61,813 nt of DNA from Methanosarcina sp. (GCF_028693135.1 NZ_JAQUVZ010000019.1:1-61813); one strand, 5' to 3'; positions 51,938 to 61,812 are shown, counted from the first letter of the stretch. Made by a program: numbers and translations. The notes: a model not told the origin generated them from the letters alone.

Positions 51938-54544
51938 GTGATTGAAACTGAGCGCGGCAGAAGAATTGCGATTTTAATAGGTACCAATGAATATTCAAAA
52001 ATGGACAAATTAGAGTTCGCAGAGAGTGATGCAAGAGAGATGGCAAAGACACTCTTGGATCCGGATATCTGCGGATTTGACGAAGTTATCCAGTTAATAG
52101 ATAAAGGGAAAGAAGCGGTCTCACAGACTATAGAAAAAGTCTTTAAAGATGCAAAACAAAACGATGAAGTTCTGATTTATTATTCAGGTCATGGAAAACC
52201 GAGTTATAAATTTGATCTGTGTTTGTTATTCAGGGACAGTGATCCTGAAAGCTTGCTGGCAACTTCACTAAAATTTGATTACATTAATGAATGTAAAGAA
52301 CAATCCGCCTGCAAACGCCTGGTCATAATTCTTGACTGCTGTTATAGCGGGACTGCCGGTATGAAAGGAGATTATCTCGACGAGATGCTCTCAACGTACT
52401 CAGGTTCCGGTAATATATTACTCACCTCAACGGGACAAACGGGTTCGAATATAGCAAAAGAAGACAGAGAACTCAAACATGGAGTTTTTACAAGTTACTT
52501 ATTAAAAGGATTGAAAGATTGGGCAGCTGACGATAATAATGATGGAATTATAACGGTCGATGATCTCTACAAGTATACTTTTAATGAAACTAAAGCTAAA
52601 GGTTTACAGCGGCCCCAGAAAAAAGGATCATACGAAGGAGAAATGATCCTTGGAAGAAATATCCCAAAAATTAAGCATAAAGAGCTTGATGAAAAAAACG
52701 AAAGATTGATGAAATATCTTGGTTCTGCTCCTCCTGATGTGTTATATAGATCTCTTACAATCCTTCAAAAAATCTACGAAGACCCATCGGCTTTAGACCC
52801 CATGGAAGTAAACATAAAACCTCACCTTGAATCCCTTCTTGATGGCAAAATTGAAGTTGAGAATTATATAAAAATCATGAAATATCAGGAAAAACGTCAG
52901 AAGCAAAGAGGAGAAGAGCAAAAACAGGAGGAAATACAGGAAGGAGAGAAAGAAGAGAAAGAACATGAGCTCCAAAAGAAAGCAGAGGAGGTAAAACAAA
53001 AGGAAGAACTTCACAGACAAAAAGAAGAGAAAACAGAAAAAAAAGAAAGAGTAGTTCTAGAAGCAAAACAGACGGAAGAACAGGAAACAGAATCCAAAAA
53101 AGAAGAAGAAAAAGCCAGAAGAGAGCAGGAAGAGCAGGCAAAACTCCGAAAGCATAGAGAAGAGACCGAAAGGAAGAAGCTTGAGGAAACCTCGAAATTC
53201 CAGGCCTCTTCGCCTCCTTCAAAAAAACAAGAGAGTTTTTCAGGGAAAAAGCTGATTACAATCTGCATTATTTGCGGAATTATTTTGATATTGATCATAT
53301 ACTTACTACCCTTCCCACCAACCCCTGAACCTGACAATCATCCAGTTAATAATACTTCTACACATAATACTTCTACACATACTACTACTCCTGCGCCGGT
53401 TACTGAATCTAAAAGTATTCCCCCAATTCTTGCTTTATCCCCGGACCCTCATTCCTTAAGTTTTAGTTTGAGCGAAGGGAAATTGGCTTCCAAAGAGCTT
53501 CAGATCACAAACAAAGGTGGGGGGACACTTAACTGGAACGTGAGTGAAAATGAAACCTGGATAAAACTAAGCCCGGAAAGTGGTACAGATACAGACACAG
53601 TTACGGTTACAGTTGATACAGATGATTTAGATCCGGGGAAACATGAAGGAACCATTACGATAAACTCGAATGACGGCAGCGAAGAATTTACTATACATCT
53701 TGATGTGCTTCCCCCCTCCAATGGCCCCGATGGAGATCCGGAATTAGTCGTTAATCCTGACCCTTCCTTTGAATTTAAAATAATCAAAGGAGAATCGGAA
53801 TCTAAGAAATTCATAATCTCAAATGAAGGAGAGGGAGCTCTTGAGTGGGATGTGAGTGCCGATAAGGAATGGATAATTCTAAAACCTGAGAGAGGAACAA
53901 ATTTAGAAACAGTTACCGTTACAATTGATACAGATGATCTGGATCCAGGGATATATGAAGGAACCATTACGATTAACTCGAATGGAGAAAACAAACAGGG
54001 GACAATTACTCTTGAAGTTTTAGCTCTCCCCCCTGAAGTCCCAGTTGCTGAATTCACGGCGAATGTGACTTTCGGAAATGCACCTCTTGTGGTACTCTTT
54101 ACCGATACCGGTACAGGAGAAGAACCTGCCTCGTGGTACTGGGACTTTGGAGATGGAATTGACTCTAAACATGCCCAAACAGCTACCCACACCTTCACCA
54201 AACCCGGAACGTACACCGTAACTTTAACAGTAACTAATGAAGCAGATAGCAGTACCAAAACCAGGGAAGAATATATCACAGTAACAGCTTTGAACCCACC
54301 TGTAGCCGAATTCACGGCGAATGTGACTTCCGGAAATGCACCTCTTGTGGTACTCTTTACCGATACCGGTACAGGAGAAGAACCTGCCTCGTGGTACTGG
54401 GACTTTGGAGATGGAATTAACTCAAAACACGCAATGAATGCAACACACACATTTACGAGTCCTGGAAATTATTATGTCACTTTAACAATAACTAATGAAG
54501 CAGGCAAGAGTACATCCATGCCTGTAGAAATTGTTGTATCCTGA
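51938..54544 (+). CDS. transmembrane caspase-like protease with BACON-like and PKD ectodomains
   Basis: An 868-residue protein that would put a caspase (peptidase C14) inside the cell and sensory or adhesive domains outside. Order: caspase domain (about 8-240) with catalytic His85 in YYSGHGK and Cys135 in ILDCCYSG; linker (245-315); a long Glu/Lys/Gln coiled coil (315-420); one TM helix (about 438-457); Thr/Pro linker; two BACON-like beta domains (about 500-590, 602-695), each with W-I-x-L-x-P-E and P-G-x-x-E-G-T-I-T-I-N-S-N; two PKD domains (about 702-785, 788-868) with SWYWDFGDG. No signal peptide, so N-terminus-in is expected. Starts at GTG 51938 after TGGGAG. A role in stress or defence signalling is inferred. 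Confidence 0.85.
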   Translation: MIETERGRRIAILIGTNEYSKMDKLEFAESDAREMAKTLLDPDICGFDEVIQLIDKGKEAVSQTIEKVFKDAKQNDEVLIYYSGHGKPSYKFDLCLLFRDSDPESLLATSLKFDYINECKEQSACKRLVIILDCCYSGTAGMKGDYLDEMLSTYSGSGNILLTSTGQTGSNIAKEDRELKHGVFTSYLLKGLKDWAADDNNDGIITVDDLYKYTFNETKAKGLQRPQKKGSYEGEMILGRNIPKIKHKELDEKNERLMKYLGSAPPDVLYRSLTILQKIYEDPSALDPMEVNIKPHLESLLDGKIEVENYIKIMKYQEKRQKQRGEEQKQEEIQEGEKEEKEHELQKKAEEVKQKEELHRQKEEKTEKKERVVLEAKQTEEQETESKKEEEKARREQEEQAKLRKHREETERKKLEETSKFQASSPPSKKQESFSGKKLITICIICGIILILIIYLLPFPPTPEPDNHPVNNTSTHNTSTHTTTPAPVTESKSIPPILALSPDPHSLSFSLSEGKLASKELQITNKGGGTLNWNVSENETWIKLSPESGTDTDTVTVTVDTDDLDPGKHEGTITINSNDGSEEFTIHLDVLPPSNGPDGDPELVVNPDPSFEFKIIKGESESKKFIISNEGEGALEWDVSADKEWIILKPERGTNLETVTVTIDTDDLDPGIYEGTITINSNGENKQGTITLEVLALPPEVPVAEFTANVTFGNAPLVVLFTDTGTGEEPASWYWDFGDGIDSKHAQTATHTFTKPGTYTVTLTVTNEADSSTKTREEYITVTALNPPVAEFTANVTSGNAPLVVLFTDTGTGEEPASWYWDFGDGINSKHAMNATHTFTSPGNYYVTLTITNEAGKSTSMPVEIVVS

Positions 54545-55018
54545 AATGATTTATACCTGCGAAACTTCTGGGATATTTCAATACCTTACGCAAGAGCAAG
54601 CAGCTAGAGGTAAAATGTTGGGAAATCTAAATTCCAGCATAGTTCCGCAAGACCTTATTTTATTTCCACAATACCTTTTATACAACTGTTTGTTTCACTC
54701 ACTATACCAGAATGAAAAAACAGCCCTATCTTACTCCAGCATACCAGAACGTTAAACAGTTGCACAATATTCTCAGAATACTCGGGCGCTCGATATTTAA
54801 ACATTAAAAGCAAAAAGGTGTCCTGATATTCTAGCCTATATATATTCTAGCCCTTAAATATTCTAGCTTTTAGATATTCTACTATTAAGGCTTTCACTAG
54901 CTTATTGAGAGCCTCACCGACTTCATTGTATACATACGTTCAATACATTCATTACCTGCATTCATGCCTACCCTCTTAAATTATAAGAAATTCCTTTCTC
55001 CCATACAATGGTGGTCTT
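54545..55018. other. intergenic stretch, no gene seen
   Basis: A frame at 54531-54755 has no ribosome site and no recognisable product. A degenerate tandem repeat of ATATTCTAGC lies at 54826-54892. Confidence 0.4.
54826..54892. repeat. degenerate tandem repeat, ATATTCTAGC (4 units)
   Basis: Four units of ATATTCTAGC or close variants are spaced by 6-10 bases, upstream of the fumarate hydratase operon. Confidence 0.6.
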
Positions 55019-55861
55019 TTGTCTTCGAAAATTAGCCGTGAAACCTTCATCCGGTCTATTGCAGACCTTCTAAGAAAAGCAGAAATAGAGCTTCCTGATG
55101 ATGTGATTGAAGCACTCAGGAAAACCGAAACCCGGGAAGAAAAACCGGTTGCTAAGTCCCAGCTCCGGGCAATCCTGAAGAATATCGAGCTTGCAAAAAA
55201 TCATGGGGTTCCCATGTGCCAGGATACAGGCATAATGATCTTTTTTGCCGAGCTCGGGACGGAATTTCAATCCGGCTTTGACCTGGAAGCTGCTATCAGA
55301 GAAGCCGTTGTCCTTGCAACAGCTGAGATTCCTCTCCGTCCTAATGCCGTGAACCCCCTGACCCGCAAGAACAGCGGAGATAATACAGGAATCGGAATTC
55401 CGGATATTCACTGGAAGCTTGTTCCCGGAAAGCAGCTCAAGATCACGGTTGCCCCGAAAGGTGCGGGCTCGGAAAATATGAGCGCACTCAAGATGATGAA
55501 CCCAACTGAAACCGGAAGTATCAAAAACTTCGTGCTTGAGACCGTGGTAAGCGCAGGCGGGATGCCCTGTCCGCCTCTGACTCTTGGCGTGGGTATCGGA
55601 GGTTCCTTTGACAAAGCCGCCAGGCTTGCAAAAGAAGCCCTTCTTGAACCCCTTGACACCCCTATGAACAAATTTGAAAAGGAAATCCTTGACGCAGTAA
55701 ACGCCCTTGGAATCGGCTGTATGGGGCTTGGAGGCAGCACAACCGCCCTTGCCGTGCATGTGAAAACTGCACACTGCCATACGGCTTCCCTTCCTGTAGC
55801 CATAAACATCCAGTGCTGGGCGAACCGACATGCTTCAGTCGTTTTCGGGGGGGAGAAATAA
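55019..55861 (+). CDS. fumarate hydratase class I, alpha subunit
   Basis: A 280-residue subunit of the two-part class I fumarase, which interconverts fumarate and malate using a 4Fe-4S cluster. Seen: the first cluster cysteine in [22 protein letters not shown], the second in [16 protein letters not shown] and the third in [17 protein letters not shown]. It starts at TTG 55019 shortly after GGTGGT. Its stop overlaps the beta-subunit ATG by one base (TAATG). Tartrate dehydratase has the same architecture, but in a methanogen fumarase for the partial TCA route is more likely. Confidence 0.9.
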   Translation: MSSKISRETFIRSIADLLRKAEIELPDDVIEALRKTETREEKPVAKSQLRAILKNIELAKNHGVPMCQDTGIMIFFAELGTEFQSGFDLEAAIREAVVLATAEIPLRPNAVNPLTRKNSGDNTGIGIPDIHWKLVPGKQLKITVAPKGAGSENMSALKMMNPTETGSIKNFVLETVVSAGGMPCPPLTLGVGIGGSFDKAARLAKEALLEPLDTPMNKFEKEILDAVNALGIGCMGLGGSTTALAVHVKTAHCHTASLPVAINIQCWANRHASVVFGGEK

Positions 55862-56451
55862 TGGAGTATCATCTGCAAACCCCGCTGAAGATAGATGATA
55901 TTGAGAAACTCAATGCTGGAGACATTGTTTATATCTCCGGAGAGATCCTGACAGCCCGGGACGAAGCCCACGCAAGAATTCTAGAGATGAAAGAAAAAGG
56001 AGAAGAACTTCCTTTCTCCCTTGAAGGAGCAGTAGTCTATCACTGCGGACCCCTTATGCAGAAAAACGGGAAAGGAGTTAGGGAGGAATGGAAAGTGGTC
56101 TCCGCAGGCCCCACAACCAGCGGCAGGATGTCAAAAATGACTCCTCCTCTCCTGAAAGCCCACAATGTCCGGGCAATTATCGGAAAAGGCGGGATGAAAA
56201 ACGTTTCCGAATCCATGACGGACAGGTGCGTCTACCTTGCGTACACCGGAGGATGCGCAGCCCTTGCCGCAGAACTGATAAAGGAGGTGAAAACCGTCCA
56301 CTGGCTTGACCTTGGTATGCCTGAAGCAGTCTGGGTGCTCAGGGTTGAGAAATTCGGGCCTCTCATTGTAGGAATCGATACAAAAGGGAAAGATATTTTT
56401 GCAGAGGTCAGAGAAAAAGCTGAAAAAGTACTTGAAGAGATGAAGAAATGA
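55861..56451 (+). CDS. fumarate hydratase class I, beta subunit
   Basis: A 196-residue partner of the alpha subunit that completes the active site. Seen: [43 protein letters not shown] (substrate-binding loop), IGKGGMKN and [15 protein letters not shown]. The ATG at 55861 overlaps the last base of the alpha stop and sits after GGGGGGAG, so the two are translationally coupled; the longer frame from 55813 overlaps the alpha gene and is not used. Confidence 0.92.
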   Translation: MEYHLQTPLKIDDIEKLNAGDIVYISGEILTARDEAHARILEMKEKGEELPFSLEGAVVYHCGPLMQKNGKGVREEWKVVSAGPTTSGRMSKMTPPLLKAHNVRAIIGKGGMKNVSESMTDRCVYLAYTGGCAALAAELIKEVKTVHWLDLGMPEAVWVLRVEKFGPLIVGIDTKGKDIFAEVREKAEKVLEEMKK

Positions 56452-56806
56452 AACCCTTCTAAGAACAGAACTCTTTACAAAAAAATCTCTTCAAAAAATT
56501 CGATGCTCCCTGGTTAATTGGTTGTTATTATTCCGGAATGACCGTAGTATTAGTATTTCACTTTCGTCCTCCATGTGCTGTACCCCGCTTGAGCCCGCCG
56601 GTGTACATTAGATGAAAACGAAATCATTATTCGGACCGGGAACTCTCAGCCTGGAATATCAACCATGTAGCAGGGAGAAGCCAAAAAAATCGTTAAACCA
56701 AAAAAATGCTTCCCGGTTATCCACTGATGGGACCGGGCAGCAAACCTGTGGAAAGTTAAAGGTTTATGTCGGTTTTCACCACCAAATTTACCCTTTAAAC
56801 TTTCCT
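56452..56806. other. intergenic stretch after the fumarase genes, no gene seen
   Basis: The frame 56612-57025 begins here, but it soon runs into the 13-bp tandem array and is not a credible protein. Confidence 0.4.
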
Positions 56807-56999
56807 TTCAATTTATCTTTCCAATTTATCGTTCCAATTTATCGTTCCAATTTATCGTTCCAATTTATCGTTCCAATTTATCGTTCCAATTTATCTTTTC
56901 AATTCATCGTTTCAATTTATCTTTTCAATTTATCGTTCCAATTTATCTTTTCAATTCATCGTTTCAATTTATCTTTTCAATTTATTTTTTTTCAATATA
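56807..56999. repeat. 13-bp tandem repeat array (about 14 units)
   Basis: About fourteen units of CAATTTATCGTTC and variants (CAATTTATCTTTT, CAATTCATCGTTT) form a nearly continuous array ending six bases before the stop of the beta-helix gene. The period is not a multiple of three and no gene uses it. It separates convergent genes. Confidence 0.92.
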
Positions 57000-57004
57000 T
57001 TTAT

Positions 57005-60000
57005 TCAGATCTTCCTTTTTATTAAACCGGTCGAAAGCAGCAAGCAAACAGCAACTGCGATTGTTCCGAAACCGGGGGACTGTTCTTCTTTTATGGGAGC
57101 TGAGGCGGTGGAGGTACGGGCTTCTTCCGAAGCTGAACGATCGGGAACCAATTCCATTTTTCCGCTTTCTTCAGGAGTGCCGGATGCTGTTGATTTCTTT
57201 CCGGTAATCGAATAAAGAGAGAAGCCTGGCGTCTCGGCCCTGAAATAGAAGTATTCCTTGTCTTCACCTGTCTGCTCTGTTGAAAGTGGATTCCATTTGT
57301 CATCCTTGAACCTGTTAAGGGTGGTTGTGGACACGTCGATATTGTTTTCCTCTACCCAGGTTTTCGGAACCCTGAAATCTATGTATGCTTTTTTGATATT
57401 TTCAGAACTTTCAAAGCGTTCATTCCCGACCAGGAGGTTCATCTGCTGGTAAACGATTCCTTTTGCGTTCCCAGAAGACCCGGAGACCGATTTATCGAGA
57501 ACCTCGACCCTGGCAACAACAATTCCGGAATATTTTTCTGCCGTGAAAACGACCCCAAGCACATCTGCTTCGGCACCGTTAAACTGCAAATGTGACTCCT
57601 TTCCTGCAGTTACTCTCTGCTGGGCTCCGGAAACCTTTTTCACATCTGAAGCTCCGGAATCTCCCGGAACATAACGTGGAGAATGGCTGCTCCCTCCGGA
57701 AATCCCGCTGCTATCATCATCAAGAGGTTCGATAGGTTCAGGAGGTTTTACAAGCGGAAGGTAATCCACATTTATCCCATCAGCAGTGACGTTGTAGGGC
57801 AGGTCACAAATACCATCTCCCTCCGTATCGTTGCAGGTCTGACTCCAGCCGCTGCCGTCAGGAAGGGCCCAGCAATTTCCGCCTATATAGGCTCCACCCA
57901 TAACATTCTCTCCTTCTGTCCTGGTGGTATTCCAGATGCTTGCCTGGGCATAGGGGGTCTTCAATTTCACGAGGTTTCCTCCTGATGAAAACAGGGAGTG
58001 TTTTTCTTTGTCAGGTTCGCTGGAGAGCTCTGAACCGGGTTCTCCATCTCTATAAAAGCCTGTTTTCGGATCTTTTCCCTCAAGTTCCTGATTCATAGAA
58101 CCGGGCTCGAATAAAGCCTCAATTCCGGTTTCTTCATTTTCCGCACCTTCCGGGAAACCGCTGCTAACCGTGTTCCGTGAGCTTCCCATTAAGAACCCTT
58201 CATTTGCAAGTTCAACGTTTGTCGGGTTGTTGAAGTAATTGTCGTAAATTTCACTCTCTTCCGAATACATAAGGTAAAGACCACTTATGTCATTATTCAA
58301 GACCCGGTTGCCTGTTATTTTGCTGTTAACACAGCCGATCAGAAAGATCCCGGAACCTGGGATGTCTTCAAAAGAGCCAAGTTGACCGTTGGAAGTGACA
58401 ATGTTTTCGTTCAGGCTATTGTTGAGGGCTTCAAAAACATAAATACCTCCTAGCTGATTCGAGTTCACACTGTTTCTTTTCAGGTTACTGGTATCCGAGT
58501 CTTCGATTAAAATGCCCACAAAATTTGAATCCGCAGTATTGTCTGTCAGGTTATTGTAATCCGAATCATAGATTTCAATACCTAAGAAAGTCGAATCCAC
58601 ATTATTGGAGCTCAGGTTATTGTAGCTGGAATCCTCTATTGAAATGCCTATCCGGTAGTATTTCTCAGTGTCAAAATCGAATGTTTTGATGCCGCCAGAT
58701 ACTGCATTATGGTCCAGAACATTCTGTTCTGAATCTTCGACCAGGATTCCGTGAATATTTGAGTCCATATTATTGCTTTTTAGGGTGACATCCACGGAAT
58801 TTTCGACTAATATTCCGTAATAATTTCCCGAAACAAAGTTATTTTCAAAATCAGAAGCAGTTACATTGTATGCAAAAATCCCGAATTCATTATTATTTAA
58901 AGTCTGGTCCCGGACCGTAATGTTGGAGCAGTTTATCAGATAAATCGTCCCTGCACCCTCAAAATAATCGGCATGTACATCCGATCTGTCTACCAGGTAA
59001 TAAATAGCTTTACCGTCCACGAGGTTGCTCGTATCAATATCGTTTTTGTATTCCTCAAGGTTGTACATGTACAGTCCGAAATTGTAGGTATTTCCGGTCA
59101 TAGAATTATTTCGAAGGGTATTGTTGCCGCAACTGCTGAGATAGAGACCGGTATCCTCATTTTCCAAAATGTTGTTATTCTGGAGATTATTTCCATCAGA
59201 ATCATACAGGCAGATCCCATCATAATGATTCCCTGACACGCGGTTATTCTGGAGATTATTTCCGTCAGAATCATACAGATTGATCCCATCATAATGATTC
59301 CCTGACACGTTGTTATTCTGGAGATTATTTCCATCAGAATCATACAGGTAGATCCCATCATTATTCCCCGACGCTCTGTTATTCTGGAGATAATTTCCGT
59401 TAGAATCATACAGGTAGATCCCATAGTCATTATTCTCAATTGTGTTGTTTTCCAGAGTTGAATTTTCAGTATTGTAAAGATGTACCCCTGCCCCATTGTT
59501 TTTAAGCAGCAGATCTTTGACCGTGATGTTTTTGCAGTTAATCAGGTAAACGGTCCCTGCATTTGAAGAGGAATTGATTTCAGTCGGGGAAATAACATTT
59601 ACCAGATAATAAATAGGTTTTCCATCCACACTGTTGCTGGTACCGATATTATTATCCATTGGAGAGTCATACATTCTAAAATTGTAGCTGTTGTTTTGCA
59701 TCAGGTTACCGGCGAGATAATTTCCCGTGGAATAGTACAAACAGATGCCATATTTACCGTCCGACACACTATTTTCGGTCAGGTTGTTACTGTCGGAAGA
59801 ATAAAGATAAATACCGTAAGATGAAGCACTGGAAACGGTATTATTGCTGAGAACATTGCGATCCGAAGAGGACAGATAGGTCCCGTATTTGGAAGCAGTT
59901 CCCAGGATATTGCCGGTCAGGTGGTTGTCGTATGAATTGTCCAGATATATATCAAATTCATTATTTTCCATTATGTTGTTTTCTAGAGTTGAGTACCTCG

Positions 60001-60934
60001 TATTGTAAAGATGTATCCCTTCCCCATTGTTTTTAAGCAGCAGATCTTTGACCATGATGTTTTTGCAGTTAATCAGGTAAACGGTCCCTGCATTTGAAGA
60101 GGAATTGATTTCAGTCGGGGAAATAACATTTACCAGATAATAAATAGGTTTTCCATCCACACTATTGCTGGTACTGATATTATTTTCCATCTGGGGTCCA
60201 TACGCTTTAAAATTGTAGCTGTTGTTTTGCATCAGGTTACCGGCGAGATAATTTCCTGTGGAAGAAGACAAACAGAGACCACAATTACCGTCCGACACAC
60301 TATTTTCGATCAGGTTGTTACTGTCGGAATAATAAAAACAAATTCCGTAATAGTCACTATTGCTCACTATGTTGCCGTTAAGGTTGTTGCTGTCAGAATC
60401 ATAAAAATAAATACCGTAATCTAAACTGGAAATGATGTTGTTGCTAAGGTTATTACTGTCAGACTCATGCAGATATATAGCTCTATACGAGTTAGAAAAA
60501 GTATTGTTCTCAATACTGCAGTTTTCGGCCTGAGAAAGATGGATTCCATCATTACCGTAGTAGTAGTCAGTACTCGTGACCCCACTGATATTAAACCCGC
60601 TTATCACTACATTATTTGCATGCACGTTAAAAACGCATTCTTCATCCGGGGCGGCAAGTTTTACAGTGGTATCGCCCGGATTTCCGGATGCTGACTTTAT
60701 AATCAGTTCTTTTGCCACATCCACATTTTCCGTATATGTTCCCGGAAAAACAAGGAGTGTGTCCCCATTGTTAGCATTTTCCACTGCTGCACTTATTGTA
60801 GTGAAATCAGCAGGGTCCCCTGTACTGTTGTTCACGGTAATTACTGCCGCTGAAGCAGGATTTATTGCCAGGAGCACAAAGAGCAGTATTCCCATGTAGG
60901 AAATTAATTTACATGTTTTTTCCATGATTTTCAC
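57005..60934 (-). CDS. giant parallel beta-helix (NosD-type) surface protein with PGF sorting tail (second)
   Basis: About 1309 residues, secreted and membrane-anchored. Order: signal peptide (LISYMGILLFVLLAINPASA); a pectate-lyase-like start (ITVNNSTGDPADFTTISAAV); very long NosD/right-handed beta-helix arrays (units such as GIYLYDSDGNNLQNNRVSGN); two near-identical copies of a segment containing VDGKPIYYLVNVISPTEINS; a PGF-pre-PGF type domain (VGNERFESSENIKKAYIDFR, TWVEENNIDVSTTTLNRF); and a C-terminal SPGFGTIAVAVCLLLSTG plus basic tail, the PGF-type sorting signal. ATG at 60925 (MEKTCK) is an alternative start. It shares its C-terminal half with the gene at 2702-6535. Likely adhesion or envelope component. 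Confidence 0.87.
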   Translation of the reverse strand: MKIMEKTCKLISYMGILLFVLLAINPASAAVITVNNSTGDPADFTTISAAVENANNGDTLLVFPGTYTENVDVAKELIIKSASGNPGDTTVKLAAPDEECVFNVHANNVVISGFNISGVTSTDYYYGNDGIHLSQAENCSIENNTFSNSYRAIYLHESDSNNLSNNIISSLDYGIYFYDSDSNNLNGNIVSNSDYYGICFYYSDSNNLIENSVSDGNCGLCLSSSTGNYLAGNLMQNNSYNFKAYGPQMENNISTSNSVDGKPIYYLVNVISPTEINSSSNAGTVYLINCKNIMVKDLLLKNNGEGIHLYNTRYSTLENNIMENNEFDIYLDNSYDNHLTGNILGTASKYGTYLSSSDRNVLSNNTVSSASSYGIYLYSSDSNNLTENSVSDGKYGICLYYSTGNYLAGNLMQNNSYNFRMYDSPMDNNIGTSNSVDGKPIYYLVNVISPTEINSSSNAGTVYLINCKNITVKDLLLKNNGAGVHLYNTENSTLENNTIENNDYGIYLYDSNGNYLQNNRASGNNDGIYLYDSDGNNLQNNNVSGNHYDGINLYDSDGNNLQNNRVSGNHYDGICLYDSDGNNLQNNNILENEDTGLYLSSCGNNTLRNNSMTGNTYNFGLYMYNLEEYKNDIDTSNLVDGKAIYYLVDRSDVHADYFEGAGTIYLINCSNITVRDQTLNNNEFGIFAYNVTASDFENNFVSGNYYGILVENSVDVTLKSNNMDSNIHGILVEDSEQNVLDHNAVSGGIKTFDFDTEKYYRIGISIEDSSYNNLSSNNVDSTFLGIEIYDSDYNNLTDNTADSNFVGILIEDSDTSNLKRNSVNSNQLGGIYVFEALNNSLNENIVTSNGQLGSFEDIPGSGIFLIGCVNSKITGNRVLNNDISGLYLMYSEESEIYDNYFNNPTNVELANEGFLMGSSRNTVSSGFPEGAENEETGIEALFEPGSMNQELEGKDPKTGFYRDGEPGSELSSEPDKEKHSLFSSGGNLVKLKTPYAQASIWNTTRTEGENVMGGAYIGGNCWALPDGSGWSQTCNDTEGDGICDLPYNVTADGINVDYLPLVKPPEPIEPLDDDSSGISGGSSHSPRYVPGDSGASDVKKVSGAQQRVTAGKESHLQFNGAEADVLGVVFTAEKYSGIVVARVEVLDKSVSGSSGNAKGIVYQQMNLLVGNERFESSENIKKAYIDFRVPKTWVEENNIDVSTTTLNRFKDDKWNPLSTEQTGEDKEYFYFRAETPGFSLYSITGKKSTASGTPEESGKMELVPDRSASEEARTSTASAPIKEEQSPGFGTIAVAVCLLLSTGLIKRKI

Positions 60935-61384
60935 CCATCAAAAAGTTTAGGACATATCAAACATTCTGAATATATTAATACTAATAAGAGGTAAACATAT
61001 ATATTTACTTTAGGGATTTAACCTGTATTTTATTGCTGATATGGAGCCCTGCCTGGAATAAGCAGCTAATATATTAAACTGAAAACCGGATAGATCTGGA
61101 ACTGTATATTCAAAAGATTGCGAAGCCTTAGTGGATTTGAAAACCGTGGGATAAACCAATAATTGTCTAATTTTTTTAGAAAGTTTGTCGGCTCAACATT
61201 GCCTCTATTCAAAAGGTAGGAATCGTTTTGCAGAAGTCTGGAGAAAGCCTCTGAAGTGCGGGCAATTTTTGGACAAAGAGGAATGAGGGACATTATCTCT
61301 TAAGTGAAAAACATGTGTGTCTACCCTGCATGCACTTTCCACACCTCACGAGGTTCTAATCGGCCTTCCAGCCAGATCAGTACT
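60935..61384 (-). other. upstream region of the second beta-helix gene, with one doubtful ORF
   Basis: A 75-codon minus-strand frame (61066-61293), starting MSLIPLCPKIARTSEAFSRL, has a weak AAGAG site before it and might be a transposase or gene remnant. I do not recognise it. The rest is AT-rich promoter DNA. Confidence 0.25.
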
Positions 61385-61660
61385 TCCTTTGACCCCGAAA
61401 AATGCTTTTCAATTCACAGATACATATAAGCGCCTCCGCCAGCCTGTCTGGCGGCTCTGCAAAAAAGGAAAGAAAAATAGAATTTGAGAAATAAATCTGA
61501 AAGCGGTAAAAAAGAGATTCGAAAAAGAATGCTGTTATTCCTATTACTTTTAATATTTGCCCTTTTTATGTCACTTTTACTTTCTGGCTTTTTTCTTGTC
61601 TTTCTTTTTATTTCTTTGAAAGGCCGCTCTCCTGCGTCGAGCGTGGCAAAAACGACACAA
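61385..61660. repeat. dispersed repeat modules A and B, copy 3
   Basis: Module A (TTTTCAATTCACAGATACAT, then CTCCGCCAGCCTGTCTGGCG, a perfect stem, then CTGCAAAAAAGG) is followed at 61622 by the start of module B (GCTCTCCTGCGTCGAGCGTG). Module B is short here. The frame 61484-61672 lies wholly inside and is not a gene. Confidence 0.65.
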
Positions 61661-61725
61661 AATAGTGAATGACGTTTTATGGGTTATAATGTATCCCCTT
61701 CAAATTGAGTGGAAAGCTCTGTTTT

Positions 61726-61812
61726 TCAACTCAACGAGCTTTTTTCTCTGATGATTTGAGCCAGAGGTGGCATCTCAAATTTATTGCTCACTCTATCCCA
61801 TATGTACTGATA
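61726..61812 (-). CDS. unidentified protein, C-terminal end, cut by window edge
   Basis: A minus-strand frame, open from the window edge, reads YIWDRVSNKFEMPPLAQIIR and ends EKSSLS before a TGA at 61726-61728. It looks protein-like but is only 28 codons, so identity and reality are uncertain. Confidence 0.25.
   Translation of the reverse strand, partial: YQYIWDRVSNKFEMPPLAQIIREKSSLS

Noticed and set aside
53500-54450. 316-codon open frame on the minus strand
   Set aside because: Antisense to the BACON-like and PKD part of the caspase gene. Open only because of base composition, with no start signal; the plus-strand frame has clear domains.
54531-54755. 74-codon frame after the caspase gene
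   Set aside because: No ribosome site, overlaps the caspase stop, and no recognisable features.
55070-55831. 253-codon open frame on the minus strand
   Set aside because: Antisense to fumarate hydratase alpha, whose cluster cysteines and family motifs prove the plus-strand reading.
56807-56999. Possible CRISPR array
   Set aside because: The 13-bp units are directly contiguous with no unique spacers and no cas genes nearby; it is a minisatellite.
61484-61672. 62-codon frame
   Set aside because: Lies entirely in dispersed repeat copy 3; similar repeat copies elsewhere do not keep the frame open.
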